From contig JAUVKG010000058.1 of assembly GCA_030596365.1 (NCBI GenBank), forward strand, positions 1 to 10,535: a stretch of DNA of 10,535 nucleotides. Direction: 5' to 3'. Shown one piece after another: positions 5,109 to 10,535 of the stretch (positions are counted from its first letter, which is position 1; each line of letters starts with the position of its first letter). The position numbers and the translations under genes are program-made. The stretch is from Chlamydiota bacterium (GTDB taxonomy: Bacteria; Auribacterota; UBA3054; B51-G9). Under the pieces are notes generated by a model, which was not told where the DNA came from, searched no databases, and worked only from the letters and a program-made list of their open reading frames with translations.

Positions 5109-7688
5109 ATGATAAAAAAAATCAACAGTAAAAAAGTTCCGGAAGTAGCTTTCCCAATCGGCGGTATCGGCGCAGGATGTATTTCTATTAACAGTTGGGG
5201 CGGACTTCAGGATTGGGAAATATATAATTCGCCCGGGAAAGGAAATTCCAACCCGTTTTCTTTTTTTACTTTGTATGCCAAACCAAAAGGCGGTAGTGCG
5301 GTGACTAAAGTTCTTCAAGGACCGATTGCGAGGGAATACGGTCGCGGAGCACATGGTTATGACGCTGCAAGCGGTGCCGGACTTCCGCATTTCCGGGAAA
5401 GCAATTTTTCGGCCTCATATCCTTTCGCGAATATCGAATATAAAGACAAGAAAATGCCGTTGCGCGCGGAAGTAACTGCGTGGAATCCTTTTATTCCCCA
5501 TAACGACAAAGACTCATCAATTCCATGCGCTATTTTCCAATGGACAATTACAAATCCTACAAAGAAAAAAGTTGACACGACTATTTTTATGAATATGACA
5601 AATATTGTCGCCGGAAATCAACAAAATTGTACGATTGAAGATAATAAAATAAACAAATACCGCGATACAAAAATTGCACGTGGGCTTTTCTTTACAAAAA
5701 AACAAGAAAAAAAGAAAAACGCGCAGCAAGGCTCTATTGCCGTTGCAACTCCTCATAAAAAAATTACAAAACTTGTTCATTGGTATCGGGGAGGTTGGTT
5801 TGACAGCATAACAGATTTTTGGACTCAGGCGCAAACAGGTCAACTTGATGATTCAGTAAAAGAAAGCTTTTCTAAAGGTGAGATGGGTTCTATGGGAGCG
5901 CAGTTTACTTTAAAGCCGGGCGAAAAAAAGACAATTCCCTTTATTGTTACCTGGCTGACTCCGCAAGGCAAAGCTCCTTTTACTTTAATGCCTTTCGGTA
6001 AAGAAAGCGCGGACGTTCCGTATAAAACTTATCAGGAAGCCCAATGGAAAAATGCGTGGGATGTTGCCGAATACGTTGCGAAAAATCTTGACAGACTTGA
6101 AAAAGAGACAAAACTCTACGATGAAACTATCCGCGCAACTACTTTGCCTGATTATGTTATTGATTCAGTTACAATGACAAGTTCAATTTTAAAATCACCT
6201 ACTTGTCTGAGGTTTGAAAACGGCGATTTCTGGGCGTGGGAAGGCTGTCATAACGATAAAGGTTGTTGCCATGGAACCTGTACTCACGTTTGGAATTATC
6301 AGCAGATGATTCCGTTCCTTTTCCCCGCGCTCGAAAGAAATATCAGGGAAAGCGAATACAAATACGGCGTTGATAAATCCGGTGCGATGGATTTTCGACT
6401 CGATCTTCCACTCGGAAAAAAACTCGGCAAAGAAACTTTCGCTTGCGCGGACGGGCAATTCGGCTGTGTATTGAAAGCGTATCGCGATTGGAAAATACTT
6501 GGCGATGATGAATGGCTTAAATCTCTCTGGCCGAAAATCAAGAAAACTGTTGATTATACTTTCGAAAAATGGGATTTCGATAAAGACGGCGTTATGGAAG
6601 GGATTCAGCATAACACTTATGATATTAATTTTTGGGGACCAAATACTATGTGCGGTTCTTTTTATCTTGGCGCGCTGCGCGCTGCGGAAGAAATGGCAAC
6701 CCATCTTGGTGAAATGGAAACCGCTGAATTTTATCACGAACTTTTTGAGAAAGGAAGTAAATGGTCGGATAAAAATCTTTTTAACGGCGAATACTATATT
6801 CAAAAAGTAAACCTTGACGCAGCAACCGGAAAAGGTTTGCCCAAAAGTTTAACACACGATGACTGGTGGCGAGGTCCTGTTGTTGACGGTTATCCGAAGT
6901 ACCAATACGGAAACGGTTGCCTTTCCGACCAGCTTCTTGGACAGTTGTTCGCGGAAATAACCGGCCTTGGGGATCTTTATAAAGGCAAGAATATTGACAA
7001 AACAGTTGATAGTATTTTTAAGTATAATTTTAAAGAAAACTTCTTCGACCATGCAAATGTTCAGAGAGTTTATGCACTTGACGACGAAGCCGGAACAGTT
7101 TTGTGCTCGTGGCCGAAAGGTGAAAAAGAAAGATTTCCGTTCCCTTATTCTGAAGAAGTTTGGACAGGAATAGAATATACCGTCGCGGCGCTTCTTGCTT
7201 ATCGCGGCAGAACAGAAAAGGCTCTGAAAATAGTTGAAGCTGTCCGCGAAAGATACAATGGTGTAAAATGGAATCCGTTTGACGAAGTTGAATGTGGCCA
7301 TCACTACGCGAGAGCGATGGCGAGTTACGCGTTACTTCTCGCTTTTTCCGGATTTTCAGCTGATATGCCGAACAAGAAACTGACCTTTGCGCCAAAGATG
7401 AATAAAGAAGATTTTAAAACATTTTTCTCGGTTGATTCCGGTTGGGGACTTTACTCACAAAAACTTAACAAGAAAACAAGCGCAATAGAAATAGATGTTC
7501 GTTATGGAAAAATTAAATTAAAAAAATTACAACTTGATATTTCCAACGGTGAAAAAATATCCGTGAAACTTGGTAATAAAAAAGTGGGATGTAAAGTCGT
7601 GAAAGTAGGCAGGGGAGTCGAAATTATTTTCTCGCGGGAAATCTTGCTCAACAATCGACAGAAATTGTCGATTGCCATGCCGGCGTAA
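5109..7688 (+). CDS. Glycoside hydrolase family 116 (GBA2-like beta-glucosidase)
   Basis: This 859-residue protein is predicted to hydrolyse beta-glucosides or related beta-glycosides with retention of configuration. The N-terminal beta-domain opens with FPIGGIGAG (15-23), a hallmark of GH116. The helical catalytic domain starts near residue 340. Glu378 in WAWEG is the likely nucleophile, followed by GCCHGTCTHVWNY. Asp505 in QHNTYD is the likely acid/base. These correspond to the Glu and Asp pair known in human GBA2 and TxGH116; the match was made by motif, not alignment. No signal peptide or membrane segment is visible, so it should be cytoplasmic and act on an imported or intracellular glycoside. 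The ATG follows GTGAG at a plausible distance, a weak ribosome site. The gene stands alone, with its own promoter and a hairpin 24 bp after the stop. The specific substrate is unknown. Confidence 0.9.
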   Translation: MIKKINSKKVPEVAFPIGGIGAGCISINSWGGLQDWEIYNSPGKGNSNPFSFFTLYAKPKGGSAVTKVLQGPIAREYGRGAHGYDAASGAGLPHFRESNFSASYPFANIEYKDKKMPLRAEVTAWNPFIPHNDKDSSIPCAIFQWTITNPTKKKVDTTIFMNMTNIVAGNQQNCTIEDNKINKYRDTKIARGLFFTKKQEKKKNAQQGSIAVATPHKKITKLVHWYRGGWFDSITDFWTQAQTGQLDDSVKESFSKGEMGSMGAQFTLKPGEKKTIPFIVTWLTPQGKAPFTLMPFGKESADVPYKTYQEAQWKNAWDVAEYVAKNLDRLEKETKLYDETIRATTLPDYVIDSVTMTSSILKSPTCLRFENGDFWAWEGCHNDKGCCHGTCTHVWNYQQMIPFLFPALERNIRESEYKYGVDKSGAMDFRLDLPLGKKLGKETFACADGQFGCVLKAYRDWKILGDDEWLKSLWPKIKKTVDYTFEKWDFDKDGVMEGIQHNTYDINFWGPNTMCGSFYLGALRAAEEMATHLGEMETAEFYHELFEKGSKWSDKNLFNGEYYIQKVNLDAATGKGLPKSLTHDDWWRGPVVDGYPKYQYGNGCLSDQLLGQLFAEITGLGDLYKGKNIDKTVDSIFKYNFKENFFDHANVQRVYALDDEAGTVLCSWPKGEKERFPFPYSEEVWTGIEYTVAALLAYRGRTEKALKIVEAVRERYNGVKWNPFDEVECGHHYARAMASYALLLAFSGFSADMPNKKLTFAPKMNKEDFKTFFSVDSGWGLYSQKLNKKTSAIEIDVRYGKIKLKKLQLDISNGEKISVKLGNKKVGCKVVKVGRGVEIIFSREILLNNRQKLSIAMPA

Positions 7689-7712
7689 ATTAATTTACAG
7701 GCATGGCCGATG

Positions 7713-7741
7713 AAATTTGTCCCGATTTCCGGGACAAATTT
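7713..7741. repeat. Perfect 12-bp hairpin after the GH116 gene
   Basis: AAATTTGTCCCG (7713-7724) pairs perfectly with CGGGACAAATTT (7730-7741) around a 5-nt loop, starting 24 bp past the GH116 stop. The 3' arm ends in TTT but no clear U-tract follows. It may slow or end transcription, protect the mRNA 3' end, or simply be a REP-like copy related to 4676-4714. Confidence 0.75.
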
Positions 7742-7777
7742 GATTTCCTGTTACATTCTATACTGTTTTTAGTGCAT

Positions 7778-7827
7778 TTTAACAAAATCATTTCGTTAAA
7801 GAATATAAATCATTATGCAAAATGATT
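7778..7827. other. AT-rich palindromes in the GH116-cobW gap
   Basis: TTTAAC (7778-7783) and GTTAAA (7795-7800) form a 23-bp near-palindrome with AAAT and ATTT inside. Next, AATCATT (7808-7814) pairs with AATGATT (7821-7827) around a 6-nt loop. They could be operators or chance structure in AT-rich DNA. I see no gene between 7689 and 8166. Confidence 0.3.
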
Positions 7828-7865
7828 AACAGCAAAAGTATTTTAAAACGGGTGTGGAGTTACGA

Positions 7866-7894
7866 TTAGTGTCCGGTGTCAGGCACGGACATTA
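7866..7894. repeat. 29-bp direct repeat, copy 1 (GGTGTCAGGCAC core)
   Basis: These 29 bases recur at 7928-7956 with one difference (C at 7874, T at 7936). The copy holds a small hairpin, TGTCC and GTG pairing with CAC and GGACA around TCAGG, with one bulged G. It resembles REP-like palindromic repeats. No transposase of the RAYT type is in the window. Confidence 0.75.
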
Positions 7895-7927
7895 CGGATA
7901 TTAATCGACATATCCAAAGTTAGTGTC

Positions 7928-7956
7928 TTAGTGTCTGGTGTCAGGCACGGACATTA
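7928..7956. repeat. 29-bp direct repeat, copy 2
   Basis: Second copy of the 29-bp unit, 62 bp after the first, with a single substitution that removes one potential pair. The octamer ttagtgtc precedes it and is also its first eight bases (7920-7927, 7928-7935). Between the two copies lies a hairpin, GGATAT (7896-7901) with ATATCC (7909-7914). The stretch 7957-8068 after this copy is AT-rich with nothing recognisable. Confidence 0.75.
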
Positions 7957-8068
7957 AGTCATAAGAAATTTTAAAAAATATTGTTTTAATAAATAAAAAT
8001 GTATTATATTTACAACTTATGTTTTCTTATGTCCCTTATGTGGTCAAAAAATACGTCAAACGTCAACC

Positions 8069-8189
8069 TTCACACCTTCACACCTTCACACCTTCACACC
8101 TTCACACCTTCATACCTTCACACCTTCACACCTTTCACACCTTCACACCGTCACACCTTCACACCTTCACACCTTCACACCTTCACACT
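8069..8189. repeat. 15-copy octamer array, unit TTCACACC
   Basis: Fifteen 8-bp units were read through in order. Variants are ttcatacc (8109), gtcacacc (8150) and ttcacact (8182), and one unit has an extra T (8133-8141). On the minus strand the unit is GGTGTGAA. The stop codon and last residues of the CobW-type gene are encoded inside it. Because 8 is not a multiple of 3, copy-number changes would alter reading frame past that point. Confidence 0.93.
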
Positions 8190-9072
8190 CTTTCAATATC
8201 TCCTCTTTATTAAGTCCTTTTCCAATAATTGCTATTGAAGTCGGGGCGGGAAGAGAAATATTTTCAGGGCAGGTTGTAAATTGAAGCTTACCGGAAATCC
8301 CTTCCACCCAGACATTACCGTCCGGAGTTTTTAATCTTCCTTTAACACGCCATATTTTATCGCCGTAACTTTCTAATACATTTTTGAATTTATCTGCAGA
8401 AATTGTCCAATCCTCTGTGATTGAAACGGAAGAAACAGGTTGAGGTTTATGCCCATGCGAGTTCGCGATATCCAATCTCGGAATATTAAAGCAGGGGATT
8501 ATTGATTGATCAATCTTTGCATTAACTGCTCTGAAAATCGGAACATTAGTGTTTAATGTTCTAATTTCAGTTTCAGTTTTTGAAAGAATTTCCTCCGAAA
8601 CTGTGTCAGTTTTATTAAGAATAACAGCATCGGCAAGTTTTATCTGTTCCGATGCAGCACGGAGAGTTTTAAGAACTTTAAATATTGTGTTCGGATCAAC
8701 TAAACAAACATTAGACCGGATATAAAGCTTTTCGCGAAGAAATGGCACACTGATCATTTTAAATATTTCACTGACATCCGCAATGCCTGTAGCTTCAACC
8801 CAAATTTCGTCCGGCTTTATTTCATCCACGATTTTTTTAAGCAATGCAATAAAATCGGTGCGCAGACAGATGCAGAAAATGCTGCCTTTATTGAGTTCCC
8901 ACTTATCGTAATCGCCATCGGGTAGTTGCACGCCATCTAAACCAAGTGAAGCGAATTCATTAATAATAACGGCTAGTTTACCGGTATTTTCATCTCTGGT
9001 TTTGATTAAGTGAGATAAAAAAGAAGTTTTCCCTGCTCCGAGAAAACCTGATATAAGAGTTAGGGGAATCAT
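8167..9072 (-). CDS. CobW/P47K family GTPase (G3E metallochaperone-like)
   Basis: This 301-residue cytoplasmic G3E-family GTPase is likely to load or traffic a metal or metal cofactor. Seen in sequence are the Walker A GFLGAGKTS (9-17), NEFASLGLDG (38-47), WVEATGIAD (91-99, the ExxG switch region) and NKTD (153-156) for guanine specificity. A CobW C-terminal domain lies at about 215-294. The metal-site segment reads GSIFCICLR (63-71) with Cys67 and Cys69, instead of the canonical GCxCC. A short HGH (206-208) might add ligands. No corrinoid, nitrile hydratase or urease gene is nearby to name a client. The ATG is not preceded by a recognisable Shine-Dalgarno. The C-terminus ends in GVKV, encoded by the octamer array, so the original end may have been replaced. 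The family is firm; the partner metal is unknown. Confidence 0.88.
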   Translation of the reverse strand: MIPLTLISGFLGAGKTSFLSHLIKTRDENTGKLAVIINEFASLGLDGVQLPDGDYDKWELNKGSIFCICLRTDFIALLKKIVDEIKPDEIWVEATGIADVSEIFKMISVPFLREKLYIRSNVCLVDPNTIFKVLKTLRAASEQIKLADAVILNKTDTVSEEILSKTETEIRTLNTNVPIFRAVNAKIDQSIIPCFNIPRLDIANSHGHKPQPVSSVSITEDWTISADKFKNVLESYGDKIWRVKGRLKTPDGNVWVEGISGKLQFTTCPENISLPAPTSIAIIGKGLNKEEILKECEGVKV

Positions 9073-9098
9073 GGTAGGGGTGGAGTGATGGATTGGAG

Positions 9099-9118
9099 GG
9101 ACGCTGTCCCCAGCGTCC
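9099..9118. repeat. Perfect hairpin GGACGCTG-tccc-CAGCGTCC
   Basis: An 8-bp perfect GC-rich stem with a 4-nt loop sits 27 bp upstream of the CobW start codon, probably within its leader. It may be a dispersed palindromic repeat, and in the mRNA it could affect translation initiation. Confidence 0.65.
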
Positions 9119-9120
9119 TA

Positions 9121-9208
9121 ATTGGAATAATGGATTATTGGATTGATGATTGAAACGATTGAGATTATTGAAAATCGCCAGATCGTTAAATCGTTAAATC
9201 GTAAAATA
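9121..9208. repeat. Degenerate 8-bp-period stretch (ATTGGATT to GTTAAATC)
   Basis: Eleven consecutive octamers can be set in one phase. They include attggaat, aatggatt, attggatt, gatgattg and aaacgatt, ending with gttaaatc twice (9185-9200) and gtaaaata. The first 14 bases recur at 4806-4819. It fills most of the gap between the CobW and lipoprotein genes. I see no gene here. Confidence 0.5.
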
Positions 9209-9212
9209 ATAA

Positions 9213-9623
9213 TCAATACGTTTTTTTGGTCACTATATCAAATAGTTCTTCAGAAAGACCTTCATCAATAAATCCCACATCAACTACAATGGTATCACCA
9301 TTAGCGAGTTTGTTGTTATACTCTTCCAGTTCAGCTTTTCTATTTTTTTCATCGGAATAATCATAAAATTTACGAACTTTTCCGTTTTTATCCATAACTG
9401 TCAATTGAAGATAATTTGCCGTGACAGATTTTTTCCATAAAGGAATTCCCATCACACTTTCTTCTCTTGAGTAAGGTTCATACTCTTTGCTAAGCAAAGT
9501 TCCTTCAAATGTTTTTCTAAACATATTCAAGTCCTGCTGAGTTACTTTGCCGGACGGTTTATTATTTGTAGCGCAGCTACATAAGAAAGCGATACAGGTA
9601 ACTAGTAGAATAATGTTCTTCAT
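9213..9623 (-). CDS. Small predicted lipoprotein, function unknown
   Basis: This 136-residue protein begins MKNIILLVTCIAFLCSC: a lysine, a hydrophobic stretch and the lipobox L-C-S-C with lipidated Cys17. It should therefore be cleaved by signal peptidase II and anchored in a membrane. An in-frame ATG lies 11 codons upstream (9656), but the internal ATG gives a normal signal peptide and has GGA about 10 bases before it, so I prefer it. The mature part of about 120 residues is polar, with many Lys and Glu and no repeats or recognisable domain. A segment from about 75 to 115 (LTVMDKNGKVRKFYDY onward) has the alternating pattern of beta strands. A consensus promoter lies in the end of the upstream transferase gene. 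I do not recognise the family. Confidence 0.75.
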   Translation of the reverse strand: MKNIILLVTCIAFLCSCATNNKPSGKVTQQDLNMFRKTFEGTLLSKEYEPYSREESVMGIPLWKKSVTANYLQLTVMDKNGKVRKFYDYSDEKNRKAELEEYNNKLANGDTIVVDVGFIDEGLSEELFDIVTKKTY

Positions 9624-9696
9624 AATATTTTTTCCATTTATACTTAAAATTTTCATCTTAGTTTTCGTTCAGTCAATATTTAATTAATAGTTTGAG

Positions 9697-9725
9697 ATTA
9701 TATCATTTCATTTTTTACTTGTCAA
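9697..9725 (-). promoter_or_regulatory. Perfect-consensus sigma70 promoter of the lipoprotein gene
   Basis: On the minus strand TTGACA (9720-9725), exactly 17 bases, then TATAAT (9697-9702). TG stands two bases before the -10 hexamer start, close to an extended -10. The -35 lies in the last codons of the sugar-phosphate transferase gene. Transcription would start near 9690, 67 nt before the preferred ATG. This suggests independent, strong transcription of the lipoprotein. Confidence 0.75.
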
Positions 9726-10535
9726 TAGTTCAAATGATGCCGCAGAGGCAACAATAAATATGAAAAGCGCGATAGAGAATAATGGCGTTAGAAAATGTGA
9801 AATGATTCCTGCCGATAGAGTTATAATAAAAAGAATCACTATCACCGCTGTGTTGCTCATTCCGCGTTTCATTAATCTGTGAGAAAAGTGATCTTTTCCA
9901 CCTATAAGTATTGATTTCCCTGCATTAATTCTGACAATAATTACTGATGACGTATCGTATATAGGCAGCCAGAAAAGAGGGAGGAAATTCAAAGTTTTAA
10001 AGCACAACAAATTTCTTGAGTGTAAACTAATAACGACAAACATTACACAAATAGCTCCTATGAGTAAGCTGCCCGTATCACCCATAAAGATTTTTGCTTT
10101 AGGTAGATTTAAAATCAAAAAACCGGCAATAGCAAAAAACGGAACAATAAATGTTAAAGTTAAAATAGATGATTGATGACATTGTATAATCAATGCGAGA
10201 AGAATGACGAGTGCTGTTGACGCACAAAGTCCGTCAATATTATCGAGTAAATTAAATGAGTTTGTAAAGAAAACCAGGCACAGGGAAATAATCAAATAGT
10301 TTATCAGTGATGTATCAAAAAAGGCAGGAATAATAATTGAAGCAATGATAATTAATATTAATTTCGGTATTGAAGATAATTTGAAAATATCATCAATTAG
10401 TCCAATAAAGAAAAACATTCCGAATACGAATACCCAGACTAAATAAAATAAATATCCAGTAATAAAAGTTAGTATAATATAATTAATGCTTATAGCAATA
10501 AAAATCGCTATTCCACCAAAATATGGCGTCGGTGT
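9708..10535 (-). CDS. WecA/TagO/MraY-like sugar-1-phosphate transferase, N-terminus outside window
   Basis: The reading frame stays open to the window edge, so 275 C-terminal residues are visible and the start lies outside. An internal Met at 10418 is not the true start, because family motifs precede it. The enzyme should transfer a UDP-activated sugar phosphate (typically HexNAc-1-phosphate) to undecaprenyl phosphate, the first step of O-antigen, teichoic-acid-like or other envelope glycan assembly. Motifs, numbered from the first visible residue: TPTPYFGG (1-8); GLIDD with the catalytic-type Asp pair (45-49); NSFNLLDNIDGL (92-103), matching the NxxNxxDGxDGL type; FMGDTGS (150-156); and DHFSHRL (215-221). 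About eight hydrophobic helices are seen. WecA, TagO and related types cannot be separated from this part. It is the only neighbour besides the TPR glycosyltransferase with a clear envelope-glycan role. Confidence 0.9.
   Translation of the reverse strand, partial: TPTPYFGGIAIFIAISINYIILTFITGYLFYLVWVFVFGMFFFIGLIDDIFKLSSIPKLILIIIASIIIPAFFDTSLINYLIISLCLVFFTNSFNLLDNIDGLCASTALVILLALIIQCHQSSILTLTFIVPFFAIAGFLILNLPKAKIFMGDTGSLLIGAICVMFVVISLHSRNLLCFKTLNFLPLFWLPIYDTSSVIIVRINAGKSILIGGKDHFSHRLMKRGMSNTAVIVILFIITLSAGIISHFLTPLFSIALFIFIVASAASFELLTSKK

Noticed and set aside
6195..6803. 202-codon minus-strand frame within the GH116 gene
   Set aside because: It lies opposite the conserved GH116 catalytic region and has no domain features of its own.
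7713..7741. Classical rho-independent terminator after GH116
   Set aside because: The stem is strong, but no run of T follows the 3' arm (gatttcctg), so it is kept as a hairpin repeat with a possible 3'-end role.
7999..8238. Plus-strand frames translating the octamer array (HTFTPSHL repeats)
   Set aside because: The repetitive product follows directly from the 8-bp repeat read in three frames. There is no start signal and no support as a gene.
9624..9656. Upstream ATG (9656) as the lipoprotein start
   Set aside because: It would add 11 residues in front of a normal lipoprotein signal peptide and has no better ribosome site than the internal ATG at 9623.

Overview
The window is AT-rich bacterial DNA (roughly 35-40% GC by eye) with six protein genes, one of them cut by the right edge. 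No rRNA, tRNA or CRISPR array is visible. The organism cannot be fixed from this sequence. The mix of a GH116 glycoside hydrolase, a membrane glycosyltransferase fused to TPRs, weak Shine-Dalgarno signals, long intergenic gaps and many short tandem repeats would suit an environmental candidate-phylum or PVC-like bacterium (for example Omnitrophota or relatives). That is an inference from general familiarity, not a database match.

Layout, left to right. (1) Positions 1-141 hold degenerate 7-bp repeats. (2) Positions 142-2014 form a one-gene unit: a large serine recombinase on the minus strand, bracketed by a perfect 19-bp inverted repeat and flanked on both sides by 7-bp repeats of the same family and orientation. 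It looks like a recombinase element sitting inside a heptamer array. (3) Positions 2048-4498 encode, on the minus strand, a polytopic GT39/ArnT-like glycosyltransferase with a C-terminal TPR domain. (4) Positions 4499-5108 are a 610-bp divergent intergenic region packed with hairpins, several 7-bp tandem arrays and a strong promoter facing right. (5) Positions 5109-7688 encode a cytoplasmic GH116 family enzyme on the plus strand. (6) Positions 7689-8166 are non-coding, with a 12-bp-stem hairpin, a near-identical 29-bp direct repeat and a 15-copy 8-bp tandem array. (7) Positions 8167-9072 encode a CobW/P47K-type GTPase on the minus strand whose stop codon lies inside the 8-bp array, with a second, degenerate 8-bp-period stretch upstream. 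(8) Positions 9213-9623 encode a small lipoprotein of unknown function, with a perfect-consensus promoter overlapping the end of the next gene. (9) Positions 9708-10535 hold the C-terminal part of a WecA/TagO/MraY-like polyprenyl-phosphate sugar-1-phosphate transferase, continuing beyond the window.

The genes do not form one pathway. The two membrane glycosyltransferases fit cell-envelope glycan or glycolipid assembly, GH116 acts on beta-linked glucosides, and the CobW protein handles metal or a cofactor. The unusual part of the window is its non-coding architecture: tandem arrays with fixed 7-bp or 8-bp periods but unrelated sequences, REP-like hairpins, and gene 3' ends that run into those repeats.
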